Source: Planctomycetota bacterium (GTDB lineage: Bacteria; Planctomycetota; UBA8742; UBA2392). Taken from it: a DNA stretch of 64,000 bases. Where the stretch lies: NCBI GenBank assembly GCA_003576915.1, contig QEVF01000020.1, forward strand, positions 1 to 64,000, read 5' to 3'. Below are positions 16,972 through 25,984 of the stretch, piece by piece. Both the position numbers and the translations under genes were made by a program. The first letter of the stretch is position 1, and every line of letters begins with the position of its first letter. The notes under the pieces are model-generated. The model saw only the letters and a program-made list of their open reading frames with translations. It made no database searches and was not told the DNA's origin.

Positions 16972-18054
16972 ATGAGCCGCGCCGTTTTCAGCCTCGTTTT
17001 CATCCTCTGCGCCGTCGCGCTGGGTGCAATCCTGCCCGCGCCAAAGGCACAGGCCGCGCGGCCTGAAGACGCCGTGCGCGCAACCGGCCTGCGCGTTCTA
17101 GGCGCGACGCGAGGCTATGCCACGGCAGCGCTCTGGCTGCGGGCAGGAGACGCCTATCGCCGTGGCGATTACTTTGAAACCCAGGCGATGTACCAATTGA
17201 TCCGGGAAATGCAGCCGCGCAATCCGGCGGTTTACAGCTACCTGAGCTGGAACGAAGGCTACAACATTCCGGCCCAGTTCCCTGATCGCGAGCGGCAGTT
17301 GCCCTGGTTGGCGCGGGGGCTGCAGACGATTCACGAAGGCCAGCGCGAATTGCCCCAGGATGCCAGCCTGCGCCTCGAAGAGTGGCATTTCATTTTCAAT
17401 CGCACGCGGGACTTCCCCCTTGAAGTACTTCGCCTTGAACTTGAGGCATGGCAGGAGAGCGAACCTGCCTGGGCCGAGGTGGTAAAGAACATTTTCGCCT
17501 TGCGCGATGGCCTGACGAAAGTGCGCCGCGACCAACTTGACGCGTTCCCTGAAAAGGCCGTGCTCCCGGCGGACCTTCAGGACCTGCTCAGCAGCTTCGA
17601 TGGCCTGGAAGCGCCGGCGCGCGCCAGGCTCATGGATCCCGCCTTCGACCAGCTCAGCGAGACCGAGCAGGGTTCTCTGGGCGCCGAATTCGACCTGGTG
17701 GCGCGGCAGCAGTTGCGCGCCTTCCTCTCACTGGATCGCGAAGTACAGGTCATCGTGGCGCTGGCCAACTGGGCGCGCCTGCACCTGATGTGCGCCGCCC
17801 TCGAGCCGGTGCTGACCATGAAACCGCGCAGCCTTTCGGCCGATGCCGCGCTCCTGAACAGCTACTTGTATGCGCAGAAGAACCTTCCCCTGGGCATGGA
17901 GGGAGCTTTCACGCCGCGCTATCGCGCCGGGGTGAAGGCGGCCTTCGCGTCAGGACTGGCCCTGGCACGCGCGGCATACGGCGAAGAGGGCGCGTCGGAG
18001 TTCAGGGTGCGCATGAGGGAGAATTTCAAGTCATTGCCCGGATGGCTGGAGTAG
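16972..18054 (+). CDS. exported TPR-like helical protein
   Basis: A 360-residue protein with an N-terminal signal or anchor (AVFSLVFILCAVALGAIL, then an AQAA cleavage-like site near residue 25). The body is helical with TPR-like units, for example RAGDAYRRGDYFETQAMYQLI followed by PRNPAVYSYLSWNEGYNI. Proteins with this YLSWNxxYNI pattern occur in Planctomycetota next to transport genes; I recall the family only as TPR-containing and uncharacterised. ATG 16972 is chosen over the 16918 frame start because it places the signal at the N-terminus and the promoter overlaps the earlier start. The pyrophosphatase gene begins 50 nt later and may be co-transcribed. Confidence 0.75.
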   Translation: MSRAVFSLVFILCAVALGAILPAPKAQAARPEDAVRATGLRVLGATRGYATAALWLRAGDAYRRGDYFETQAMYQLIREMQPRNPAVYSYLSWNEGYNIPAQFPDRERQLPWLARGLQTIHEGQRELPQDASLRLEEWHFIFNRTRDFPLEVLRLELEAWQESEPAWAEVVKNIFALRDGLTKVRRDQLDAFPEKAVLPADLQDLLSSFDGLEAPARARLMDPAFDQLSETEQGSLGAEFDLVARQQLRAFLSLDREVQVIVALANWARLHLMCAALEPVLTMKPRSLSADAALLNSYLYAQKNLPLGMEGAFTPRYRAGVKAAFASGLALARAAYGEEGASEFRVRMRENFKSLPGWLE

Positions 18055-18104
18055 GCGGGCTGGGTCGTAATCGGACAGTGCAGTTCTCGGACACGGAGAA
18101 GACT

Positions 18105-20975
18105 ATGCAGGTGACAATCAAAGGCAGACAGAGGCAGGTTTCGCCAAGCCGGCTGGTGCTGGCGGCGGGGCTGGTGTGCGCCGGCCTGATGGTGGCAATG
18201 CTGGCACTGACCCATGACGGAGGCCCGCGCGAGTTCTTCAACCTGGCGCCCGCCGTGGAGAAGACGGCCGCGGCTTTTGGTTTTGGCCCCAAGGAAGAAC
18301 AAGTGGCGGCCGAAGAGAAGGAAGGTCCGCGCCGCCCCCGCGAATGGGTTGTTGCCAAGGAGCCTTGGGAGGGTTTCAAGGCGGACTACGACTTCAAAGA
18401 CGGCAAGCTGACCAAGAACGTCGAGAAATCTCACCCGAAGTCCAGCATGTGGTCTTCGTGGTACTACACGATTCCCTCGATCGTACTGGCCCTTCTGGCC
18501 TCGGTGGCGGCGCTCATCATGGCCCGCAAGTTCCACTTCGAGATGAAAGCCGCCGAGCCGGGCAACCCGCGCATGGTGGAGATCAAGGAAGCCGTGCGTG
18601 AAGGCGCCATGGCCTATCTGCGTTCGCAGCGCAAGGTCGTCCTGCCGGTGCTGGGCATCACGGCCGTGGTCATCGCGCTGATCAATATCATCGGCATGCC
18701 CTGGTGGCTGTGCATCTTCGTGCTGGCCGGCCTCTTCACGGGCGGCATCTCGAGCTTCGCTACTGGCTGGTACGGCATGAACACGGCCACGGAGGCCAAC
18801 AGCCGCACAGCCTGGGCCTGCAACAAGGGCGGCCTGAACGCGGGCCTGCAGGTGGCATTCCGCGCGGGCGCGGTGATGGGTCTGATGGTGGTGGGCATCG
18901 GCCTGGCCTTCGTCACGGTCTGGCTGCTGGTGCTGGCCATCTTCGACTCGTTCATCGGCAGTGTCACCCTCAACGACATCGCCAACGCCATGATCACGTT
19001 CGGCCTGGGCGCATCGCTGGTGGCCCTGTTTGCCCGCGTGGGCGGCGGCATCTACACCAAGGCTGCGGACGTCGGCGCGGACCTGGTGGGCAAGGTGGAG
19101 GCCGGCATTCCCGAAGACGATCCCCGCAACCCCGCAACGATCGCCGACAACGTGGGCGACAACGTGGGCGACGTGGCGGGCATGGGCGCAGACCTGTATG
19201 AGTCTTACGTGGGTTCGATCCTGGCCACTATTGCCCTGGCCTGGTCGGCCGGCCAGGCCCTGGGCCAGAACCCCTGGGGATTTGTCGCAGCACCCCTGCT
19301 GATTGCGGCGGGCGGTATCCTGCTTTCCGTGTTCGGCACGCGCTTTGTGAAAACACAGGACGGCGCAACGCTCAACCAGTTGCTCAAGGCCCTGAAGTCC
19401 GGTGTGAACGTTGCCAGCCTCTGTGTGGTTCCGCTTTCGCTGGTGGTCTGCATTCTCTGCTTCGGCTTCGGTATGGGCCTTGGCATGTGGCTGGCCACCT
19501 GCATCGGCCTGGGTTCCGGCCTGGTGATCGCCTGGGGCTCGGAGAAATACACGAGCTATGACGACAAACCCACGCAGGACGTGAGCAAGCAGTCCCTCAC
19601 CGGCCCCGCCACCGTCATCATCGGCGGCCTGGCCGTAGGCATGATGAGCACCTGGATTCCCATCATCACCGTGGCCGTGGCCACTCTGCTCGCGTTTGGC
19701 CTGGGCGGCGGCTTTGCGGCGCCTGCTGCCGGCGTTTATGCCGTGAGCCTCGCGGCGGTCGGTATGTTGTCAACGCTCGGCATCACCCTCGCGACGGACG
19801 CCTACGGCCCGATCGCCGACAACGCCGGCGGCAACGCCGAGATGGCGGGCCTTCCGCCTGAGGTGCGCGAGAAGACTGACGCGCTCGACTCTCTGGGCAA
19901 CACGACGGCGGCGATTGGCAAGGGCTTTGCCATCGGCTCGGCGGCCCTGACGGCGCTGGCGCTGATTGCGGCCTATGCCGACTCCGCAGATGGCCTTGCC
20001 AAACTCATGGACATCCGTCCGGACTTCAGCCTCTCCATCATCTCGCCCCAGGTCATCATCGGCCTGTTCATCGGCGCTCTCCTGGTGATGGTGTTCTGCG
20101 CCTTGACCATGAAGGCCGTGGGTGACGCTGCCAAGGAAATGGTGGAGGAAGTGCGGCGGCAGTTCCGCGAGATTCCGGGCATCATGGAAGGCACGGGCAA
20201 GCCGGACTACGCCAACTGCGTTTCGATTTCGACGAAGGCCGCCATCAAGCGCATGATGGTTCCGGCCATCATCGCCGTGGCCGGCCCCATCATCACGGGC
20301 GTGCTGTTCGGTGGCGGCGCCGTGTTCGGCCTGCTGGCTGGCGGCCTGGCAACGGGCTTTGCCATGGCCGTCATGATGGCCAACGCAGGCGGAAGCTGGG
20401 ACAACGCCAAGAAGTTCATTGAAAAGGGCGGCCTGGCCGAGTTGCTCATTGCTGAAGGCAAGTACGACCCCGCCAGGGATGATCCCAAGCCCGTGACCGT
20501 TTCCGGCGGCGGCAGCGACGACGGCAAGACCAAGAAGAAGAAAAAGAAGAAGGACGGCAGCGACTCCTCGGTCGACTCCGGCAGCGAAGACGCCTCAGAA
20601 AGCGGCAGCCAGGAAGCCGCGGAGTCTGCGAAGTCCGAGCCCGTGGCCGCTGAAGCTCCGAAGGCTGAAGCTCCGAAGGCTGAATCTGCGCCCGCCACCG
20701 AGGCGCCCAAGGTCGAGGCGGCTGCCGCTCCCGTCGAGGGCAAGAAGAAGAAGTACGCCCGCTACATGAAGGGCAGCCCGGAACACAAGGCTGCCGTCAC
20801 CGGCGACACTGTGGGTGATCCGTTCAAGGACACCTCGGGCCCCTCGCTGAACATTCTCGTCAAGCTCATGAGCATGGTGGCCGTGGCCACCATCGCCCTG
20901 GTTCTTGCCGTGAATAAGGGCGGCGGCATCCTTTCGTGGCTGTTTGAAGCCATCTACACCACGACGGGCAAGTAG
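18105..20975 (+). CDS. hppA: membrane-bound ion-pumping pyrophosphatase (K+-dependent type)
   Basis: A 956-residue integral membrane pyrophosphatase that couples PPi hydrolysis to H+ or Na+ export. The catalytic signature is intact ([19 protein letters not shown], then NVGDNVGD around nt 19140-19170), as are [10 protein letters not shown] and the late [26 protein letters not shown] has Ala where K+-independent enzymes carry Lys, indicating the K+-dependent class; H+ versus Na+ specificity is not resolved by eye. Two oddities stand out: an N-terminal extra TM plus a charged linker of about 80 residues, and an insert of about 100 residues (about 790-890; a KTKKKKKKK run, Ser/Glu-rich, APKAE repeats) in the cytoplasmic loop before the last catalytic helix. 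ATG 18105 has GGAGA upstream. Confidence 0.95.
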   Translation: MQVTIKGRQRQVSPSRLVLAAGLVCAGLMVAMLALTHDGGPREFFNLAPAVEKTAAAFGFGPKEEQVAAEEKEGPRRPREWVVAKEPWEGFKADYDFKDGKLTKNVEKSHPKSSMWSSWYYTIPSIVLALLASVAALIMARKFHFEMKAAEPGNPRMVEIKEAVREGAMAYLRSQRKVVLPVLGITAVVIALINIIGMPWWLCIFVLAGLFTGGISSFATGWYGMNTATEANSRTAWACNKGGLNAGLQVAFRAGAVMGLMVVGIGLAFVTVWLLVLAIFDSFIGSVTLNDIANAMITFGLGASLVALFARVGGGIYTKAADVGADLVGKVEAGIPEDDPRNPATIADNVGDNVGDVAGMGADLYESYVGSILATIALAWSAGQALGQNPWGFVAAPLLIAAGGILLSVFGTRFVKTQDGATLNQLLKALKSGVNVASLCVVPLSLVVCILCFGFGMGLGMWLATCIGLGSGLVIAWGSEKYTSYDDKPTQDVSKQSLTGPATVIIGGLAVGMMSTWIPIITVAVATLLAFGLGGGFAAPAAGVYAVSLAAVGMLSTLGITLATDAYGPIADNAGGNAEMAGLPPEVREKTDALDSLGNTTAAIGKGFAIGSAALTALALIAAYADSADGLAKLMDIRPDFSLSIISPQVIIGLFIGALLVMVFCALTMKAVGDAAKEMVEEVRRQFREIPGIMEGTGKPDYANCVSISTKAAIKRMMVPAIIAVAGPIITGVLFGGGAVFGLLAGGLATGFAMAVMMANAGGSWDNAKKFIEKGGLAELLIAEGKYDPARDDPKPVTVSGGGSDDGKTKKKKKKKDGSDSSVDSGSEDASESGSQEAAESAKSEPVAAEAPKAEAPKAESAPATEAPKVEAAAAPVEGKKKKYARYMKGSPEHKAAVTGDTVGDPFKDTSGPSLNILVKLMSMVAVATIALVLAVNKGGGILSWLFEAIYTTTGK

Positions 20976-20993
20976 CCGTTGTTCGAGCCTTGC

Positions 20994-21018
20994 GCGGGGC
21001 GGCCCTGGGCCGCCCCGC
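20994..21018 (+). terminator. hairpin after hppA
   Basis: An 11-bp perfect stem GCGGGGCGGCC / GGCCGCCCCGC with a CTG loop begins 18 nt after the hppA stop. Only TT follows, so it is a GC-strong but T-poor terminator. Confidence 0.55.
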
Positions 21019-21072
21019 TTGCATGATGTGCAATTGCGGGGGCACGACTGCCAATCATGGGCGAGGCGCCCC

Positions 21073-21975
21073 ATGAACCCGAACCTGCCCTTGACCCTCG
21101 CAGTGATTTTCCTCCTGGCGGCGGCTTACGTGACGCTGGAGCGCCTCTGGCCCGCGCGCCCCGGCCAGCAAGTCCTGCGGCGCGGCTGGCGCACCGACGC
21201 CCTCTACTGGCTCTTCACTCCCCTGGTGTCCAGGAACCTGACGAGACTGGGCATCGGCCTGATCCTGGCCGGGCTTTTGGCGCTGTCCGGCGGCGAGGTC
21301 AGCCGCGAGGCAATTCAGGCGGCCGTGGCAGGCCGCGACACATGGTTCTCAACGTGGCCCTGGTGGCTGCAGGCGCTGGGCGTGTTGATCTTGAGCGACT
21401 TCACGGGGTACTGGCTACACCGCCAGTTTCATCGGGGCTTGTGGTGGCGTGTCCATGCCGTGCACCACTCCCCCACCGAGCTGGACTGGCTGGCGGCAAC
21501 GCGGCTGCATCCCCTGAATGAACTGCTGTCGCGCGTGGTCCAGGTAGTGCCCTTCTACTTTCTCGGGTTTTCTCCGCTGGTGCTGGCCTCCGTTGCGCCA
21601 TTGCTGTCACTCTACGCCGTCTTGCTGCACGCCAACGTGTCCTGGAGCTTCGGTCCCCTGCGTTTTGTGCTTGCCAGCCCCGACTTTCATCGCTGGCACC
21701 ACAGTTGCGAGCCCGAGGCCCTGGACAAGAACTTCGCGGGGCTGTTTCCCCTCTGGGACCTGCTGTTCGGCACCTTCCACATGCCACCCGGAAAGCGGGC
21801 AGCTGCGTTCGGCATCACGAGCAACGACATGCCTCAAAGCCTATGGGGGCAACTGCTCTATCCGTTCAGAAGGATGGGCGGCGGCCGTCAGCCACGGGAA
21901 GCGCCCCGCGCGGCCGCTCTATCCGGAGGAGACGAGCAGGCTCCGGCGGCCCCTTGTGCGCCGCAGGAAGCCTGA
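21073..21975 (+). CDS. fatty-acid hydroxylase / sterol desaturase superfamily membrane protein
   Basis: A 300-residue membrane di-iron oxidase. The His boxes are HRQFH (about 116-120), HAVHH (about 128-132) and HRWHH (about 206-210), the ligand set of the fatty acid hydroxylase superfamily. Hydrophobic helices lie at the N-terminus (LPLTLAVIFLLAAAYV), at about 55-75 (LGIGLILAGLLALSG), before the first His box, and at about 155-185. Members hydroxylate or desaturate lipids, sterols or carotenoids; the substrate here cannot be told. The last 40 residues are a low-complexity Ala/Pro tail. ATG 21073 has a GAGGCG sequence upstream. It converges with the next gene, with only 4 nt between stop codons. 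Confidence 0.85.
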   Translation: MNPNLPLTLAVIFLLAAAYVTLERLWPARPGQQVLRRGWRTDALYWLFTPLVSRNLTRLGIGLILAGLLALSGGEVSREAIQAAVAGRDTWFSTWPWWLQALGVLILSDFTGYWLHRQFHRGLWWRVHAVHHSPTELDWLAATRLHPLNELLSRVVQVVPFYFLGFSPLVLASVAPLLSLYAVLLHANVSWSFGPLRFVLASPDFHRWHHSCEPEALDKNFAGLFPLWDLLFGTFHMPPGKRAAAFGITSNDMPQSLWGQLLYPFRRMGGGRQPREAPRAAALSGGDEQAPAAPCAPQEA

Positions 21976-21979
21976 CGCA

Positions 21980-23992
21980 TCAACTGCCGATGGTCTGGCC
22001 CAGCTTGATGTCGGCTTCGTAGAATGCTCCGTTGCGCCAGAACTTGAAGCGGACGACATCGTCCTTCTTCTTTGTCTGCAGCCATTCATAGAACTTGGCG
22101 GCCGTAGTCTCCGTCTCACCGGCGGCCTTTCCTTCAAACTCGATGAGCACGTCACCCACTTTTACGTCCTTGTGGTAGGCATCAAACCAGGGGCTGACGC
22201 TGGTGACGTAAAGGCCCTTCTCCACCCGCGTATCGAGCAGTTTGTCCTGTACCCAGAAGCCCGCGATGATGCTGTTCTTGCCGATCGTGCGTGTCCCGAG
22301 GTTGGTGGGCGGCCCCTCCGGAGAATTGACGGCGTAGATAGTCACCTCATGCACTTTTCCGTCGCGCACGGCATCGGGCGGCACGATGTCAAAGCCATGC
22401 TCGGCGTTGGGCGCATAACCCGTGCCGACCAGGGAGTTATCGCGGGCGTCGGCCTTCACACGAGTCCAGAGCTTGCCGTCGATGTAGATCTCGATGTCGC
22501 AGGGCTCGCTGCCGAGGTCAGGGTCGGCGGCCCAGCCGCGAAGCCGGTTTTCGTCGGCGTACCAGTAGCTGCCCATGGGCGCTGAGTTTTCCTCGCGCCT
22601 GTAGGTCCGGGGGCTGCCCTGCAGTTCGACTTTCACGCCCGCTGGAATGTTCACGGCAAATGCCCTGATCACGTGCGTGCGGTTGTCCAACATCACTCCG
22701 GGGGTGGTCATCACCCAGCCGTGGTTGGGGTCCGGCGTCACGTTGCTCCACTTCAGGCCATCGCGCTTTGAGTCCGCCGAGAGCGTGGTGAAAAGCTCGT
22801 CGTCGATCCAGATCTCGACCTGCACCGGCGACGACGGCGCGTCTTCATCCCAGGCCCAGCCGGCCAGCACGACCTTGTTGCAGATGTCAAAAGCCCCCAG
22901 CGGAGCGCGATTGGCTACGCCGCCGCGGTCGGCAATCACACGGGGACTGCCGGGAAGTTCGACTTCCGTGCCAGTAGCCAGGTCTACAGCCAAGGCCTGC
23001 ACTGTGTGCTCGCGCCCGTCGTCCAGCACCTGAGGCCATTCAATCACGAAGGCGCAGGCGTCATGGGGCGCAATCTTGCGCTGGGTCAGCAACTCGTTTT
23101 TGCGGCCCGCCTTCACTTCCGCAATCTGCACGCCGTCAATCTTCACCCGCACCAGCACCGCCGTCTTCGCGTCATCCGGGTCCCAGGCGTAGCCGGAAAT
23201 ACCCTTCTCCGGCGTGGCTTCCTCGAGTTTGCCCGTGGGAAAGGTGTTGGGCCTGACGTCACGCGGCGACCAGCGAAGCTCCTTGCGCCCCGGCCTGTCC
23301 TTGCGAAAAGCGTAGGCACGCACGCGGTGCTGCTCGCCATCCTGCAGTCCCTCGGGCAGCAATTGTTCGAAGTTCCAGATGACGCCGTGCGTCTTGTGCT
23401 CTTCCCGGCGCTCACAGCTCAGCTCATAGGCCCGCGCCTCATCAATGTAGATGGCCACCTGCAGCGCGGCTTCACGCTCGACCGTATCAAAGGCAAAGCC
23501 CTTGAGCCTCGCGGGCGAGGCTTCCTGAAAATAGCCGTCAAGCTCGGCATTGAGTTGCTTGCCCTCTTCGGTCTCCACAGCCGGAGGCGGCGCGGGCCGC
23601 TTGGGGTCGGGCTTTTTTGTCTCGGCGGGCTTGGAGCCGCCCGCGGGCAAAGGCGATGGGCCTTTGCCGGGCGTGCCCTGGCCGCTGCCCGGGCCGCCTT
23701 TCCCCCCGGCGGAGCTGGATGTGCCGCCGGAATCCGAGTTGGAAGGCGAAGCTGCGGGCCTCGCGCCCTGGCCTGCCTCGCGGGACGTCACCAGTTTGGG
23801 CGCCTCAATGGAGCTGGGTTCGGCCGGTGCATCGCTGACTTCAAGCCCTGCGACGCCGCACTGCACGCGAGGACGGTTGCCACCCGCGGCGTGATCAGGC
23901 ATGAGCGCGGGCAGCCAGTGCCCGCGCGTCAAGAATCCGCCGGCGCAGGCCAGGGCCAGAAGCAACGCCATGGGCAGGAACAGGCGTCTCAT
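21980..23992 (-). CDS. secreted protein with four tandem repeats and a C-terminal PDZ domain
   Basis: A 670-residue exported protein. ATG 23992 has GGAGGAG upstream and gives an N-terminal signal (RLFLPMALLLALACAGG); the longer frame to 24124 runs into the divergent gene's leader. A Ser/Gly/Pro linker (about 75-150) precedes four repeats of about 90 residues each, starting LKGFAFD, ISGYAWD, LAGWAWDED and LRGWAADPD, all containing a VxIxIDG-like strand and a D.xxH.V.AYA element. A PDZ-like domain (GLYVTSVSPWFDAYHKDVKVGDVL) ends the protein. GWAWD-type repeats occur in secreted enzymes and surface proteins as beta-sandwich modules. No catalytic residues were recognised, so it is probably a binding or scaffold protein. 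Confidence 0.75.
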   Translation of the reverse strand: MRRLFLPMALLLALACAGGFLTRGHWLPALMPDHAAGGNRPRVQCGVAGLEVSDAPAEPSSIEAPKLVTSREAGQGARPAASPSNSDSGGTSSSAGGKGGPGSGQGTPGKGPSPLPAGGSKPAETKKPDPKRPAPPPAVETEEGKQLNAELDGYFQEASPARLKGFAFDTVEREAALQVAIYIDEARAYELSCERREEHKTHGVIWNFEQLLPEGLQDGEQHRVRAYAFRKDRPGRKELRWSPRDVRPNTFPTGKLEEATPEKGISGYAWDPDDAKTAVLVRVKIDGVQIAEVKAGRKNELLTQRKIAPHDACAFVIEWPQVLDDGREHTVQALAVDLATGTEVELPGSPRVIADRGGVANRAPLGAFDICNKVVLAGWAWDEDAPSSPVQVEIWIDDELFTTLSADSKRDGLKWSNVTPDPNHGWVMTTPGVMLDNRTHVIRAFAVNIPAGVKVELQGSPRTYRREENSAPMGSYWYADENRLRGWAADPDLGSEPCDIEIYIDGKLWTRVKADARDNSLVGTGYAPNAEHGFDIVPPDAVRDGKVHEVTIYAVNSPEGPPTNLGTRTIGKNSIIAGFWVQDKLLDTRVEKGLYVTSVSPWFDAYHKDVKVGDVLIEFEGKAAGETETTAAKFYEWLQTKKKDDVVRFKFWRNGAFYEADIKLGQTIGS

Positions 23993-24126
23993 TGCTCCTC
24001 CGATGCTGAAATTATGGCGTGCATCAAGCCCCGCCGCCACGGATTTGGACGCCGCCACTTGCCAAACCCCCACAGGGTCAGCACCATGCCGTCGTTCGAC
24101 GTCGTAACAATCGAGAGGAGCCACCC
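23993..24126. promoter_or_regulatory. divergent intergenic region between two exported-protein genes
   Basis: A 134-nt spacer between the minus-strand repeat/PDZ gene and the plus-strand dienelactone-hydrolase gene. It must hold both promoters. Ribosome sites are clear at each edge (GGAGGAG and GAGGAG), but no strong -35/-10 pair stands out. Confidence 0.4.
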
Positions 24127-24927
24127 ATGAAACGCATTGCTTTGATCTCTGCCGCGCTGTTGCTGGCCATGATGCCCGTGCTGGGCCAGAAGAGCGAGCC
24201 GTCGAAACCGGCTAAGGAGGGCAAGGTGCTCGAATACAAGGACGGCGATATCACCTGTGAGGGCTACCTTGCGGCGCCGGCAGGCGCGGCAACGGGATTG
24301 CCCGCAGTCCTGATCGTACATGACTGGATGGGGCTCAAGCAGTTTGAGCAGGATAAGGCTGACGCCCTGGCTGCGGCGGGTTATGTCGCGCTTGCCGTGG
24401 ACATGTATGGCAAGGGCGTACGCCCCAAGAACACCCAGGAAGCACAGACCGAAGCGATGAAGTTCTACAACGATGCGGCCATGGCCGTCGCGCGCATCAC
24501 GGCGGCGCTTGAAACCCTGAAGAAGCAGCCGAGGGTGGACGCCGGACGCATCGGCATTTTCGGCTACTGCTTTGGCGGCAGCATTTCACTTGGGCTGGCA
24601 CGCAGCGGAGCCGAGATTGCCGCCTGCGTCAGTCTCCACGGCGCCCTGAAAAACATCCAGGGCAAGAGCGAAATCAAATGCCCCGTGCTGGTGCTGCACG
24701 GCGCTGACGACCCTCTGGTTCCGAAGGAAGACGTCAGCGGCATCATGGATGAGTTCCGCAAGGGCAGCGTGGACTGGCAGCTCGTTCACTACGGGAACGC
24801 CGTTCACTCCTTCACCAACCCCAAGGCAGGCAACGACAACTCCCGAGGCGCGGCCTACAACGCCAAGGCCGACAAGCGCAGTTGGGAGATACTTCAGGAC
24901 TTCCTCGCCGAGACCTTGAAGCCCTAG
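24127..24927 (+). CDS. secreted dienelactone hydrolase family protein
   Basis: A 266-residue alpha/beta hydrolase with a signal peptide (KRIALISAALLLAMMPVLG). The catalytic triad of the dienelactone hydrolase family is visible: nucleophile Cys in GYCFGG, Asp in HGADDPLV, and His in AVHSFTNP. The oxyanion region is IVHDWMG. Family members hydrolyse dienelactones or other esters; the substrate of this exported form is unknown. ATG 24127 has GAGGAG 7 nt upstream. It converges with the T6SS operon at a shared terminator. Confidence 0.88.
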   Translation: MKRIALISAALLLAMMPVLGQKSEPSKPAKEGKVLEYKDGDITCEGYLAAPAGAATGLPAVLIVHDWMGLKQFEQDKADALAAAGYVALAVDMYGKGVRPKNTQEAQTEAMKFYNDAAMAVARITAALETLKKQPRVDAGRIGIFGYCFGGSISLGLARSGAEIAACVSLHGALKNIQGKSEIKCPVLVLHGADDPLVPKEDVSGIMDEFRKGSVDWQLVHYGNAVHSFTNPKAGNDNSRGAAYNAKADKRSWEILQDFLAETLKP

Positions 24928-24943
24928 GCGACAAGCTGGAATG

Positions 24944-24971
24944 AAAAGGCCGGGGGGCTCCCCGGCCTTTT
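24944..24971. terminator. strong bidirectional terminator
   Basis: A 12-bp perfect stem AAAAGGCCGGGG / CCCCGGCCTTTT with a GGCT loop. The A-run and T-run make it a rho-independent terminator on both strands. It closes the dienelactone-hydrolase gene on plus and the whole T6SS locus on minus, 15 nt past the last T6SS stop. Confidence 0.92.
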
Positions 24972-24986
24972 CTCGTTCAAGGCGCC

Positions 24987-25397
24987 TTACGGCGCCACGA
25001 TGACCTTGACCTGGCTCGGCGCCACCTGCACACCCGCGGGCATGTTCGCGTTGCTGCCGTTGTGCCCGGTGATGGAGGTGAGGTGAGTGACAGGCTTGCC
25101 CTGGGCCTTCACCTTCATGGAGCCCTTCTTGTAGGCCACCTTCTGCTTGAACACGTTCGAAATGACTCCACCGGCCACGCCCGGTTCGTCGCCCGTGCTC
25201 ATGGGAATGCTGGAACTGGTCGTCAGAACGGCGGAGCCCGAGAACTTCACTTTGGTGGAGGCGCCGCTGGCCTGCATGCACATGCCGATATTGGGATAGG
25301 GCATGGGAACGGGCCCGCCGGGTGTGGGCGTCTTGCAGACGTCTGTCGGGCCCGGCGTCATGCACTGGCCCCCGCCCTTGGTGGAACCTGGAAACAT
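24987..25397 (-). CDS. DUF4150 PAAR-like T6SS spike-tip protein
   Basis: A 136-residue protein with the DUF4150/PAAR-like hallmark MCMQASGAS preceded by PGPTDVCKTPTPGGPVPMPYPN. It ends with a region like PAAR cap proteins (KPVTHLTSITGHNGSNANMPAG). Such proteins sharpen the VgrG spike and couple it to effectors. GAGGAG lies 6 nt before ATG 25397. It is the last gene of the T6SS locus and lacks a toxin extension, so cargo probably binds non-covalently or is encoded elsewhere. Confidence 0.85.
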   Translation of the reverse strand: MFPGSTKGGGQCMTPGPTDVCKTPTPGGPVPMPYPNIGMCMQASGASTKVKFSGSAVLTTSSSIPMSTGDEPGVAGGVISNVFKQKVAYKKGSMKVKAQGKPVTHLTSITGHNGSNANMPAGVQVAPSQVKVIVAP

Positions 25398-25443
25398 GTT
25401 GGAGCTCCTCTCGTGCGGTCATGCGGCCTCCTGCGCCGCGTGC

Positions 25444-25974
25444 CTAGCCCAGCTTGACCTGTTCGCCGTTGATCGAAACGTCTTCCCGCGCTGACTGCCG
25501 GATGCGCCCCGCGCGCAGCACGGACTCCTCGCGCACCACGGTACGCGAACGCCCCAGGCTCACGTGCATGGCATCCTTCACCCAGCGGTAGGCGCTGAGG
25601 CAGCGCTCGACGACCACGCGTACCGTGGACTCAAATCGATCGGCGCGCAGGCTCACCTTCTGGCCCTGCAAAGCCACCTCCGCTCCCTGGATCAGCACGC
25701 GTCCGCCAGCCGAAATCTCGAAATCGCCGGGCGTCTGAAACAGGGTGCGACCCCGCCCCTGCAGAACTCCAACGACATAACAGTCGCCGTCCTGCGTCAT
25801 CACCAGCAGAGCATCTCCCGTTGCCGGGGCGTAAGGATAGGCCAGCGCCATCACAGCCTCGCGCTCGCCTTCGGGCATTGCCAGGCGCAGGCAGCGGCCC
25901 GAAGCCTCCACAACGACGCCCTGGCACAGGCGCGGGGCCTGGGCGGTTTCGGTCATGAATGTCTGGGCTTCCAT
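25444..25974 (-). CDS. DUF3540 T6SS accessory protein
   Basis: A 176-residue protein of the DUF3540 type that regularly accompanies DUF2169, pentapeptide and DUF4150 proteins near vgrG. The N-terminus has an OB-like strand set (YPYAPATGDALLVMTQDGDCYVVGVL); the C-terminus is a beta-repetitive region (ISAGGRVLIQGAEVALQGQKVSL) that may extend the spike like a small gp5-type needle. ATG 25974 has AAGGAG 5 nt upstream; a longer frame to 26286 overlaps the upstream gene and is not real. The gap to the pentapeptide gene is 10 nt. Confidence 0.8.
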   Translation of the reverse strand: MEAQTFMTETAQAPRLCQGVVVEASGRCLRLAMPEGEREAVMALAYPYAPATGDALLVMTQDGDCYVVGVLQGRGRTLFQTPGDFEISAGGRVLIQGAEVALQGQKVSLRADRFESTVRVVVERCLSAYRWVKDAMHVSLGRSRTVVREESVLRAGRIRQSAREDVSINGEQVKLG

Positions 25975-25984
25975 GGGTTTCTCC

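Noticed and set aside
23006..24130. 374-codon plus-strand frame opposite the repeat/PDZ gene
   Set aside because: The minus-strand protein has a signal peptide, repeats and PDZ domain; the plus frame has no motif.
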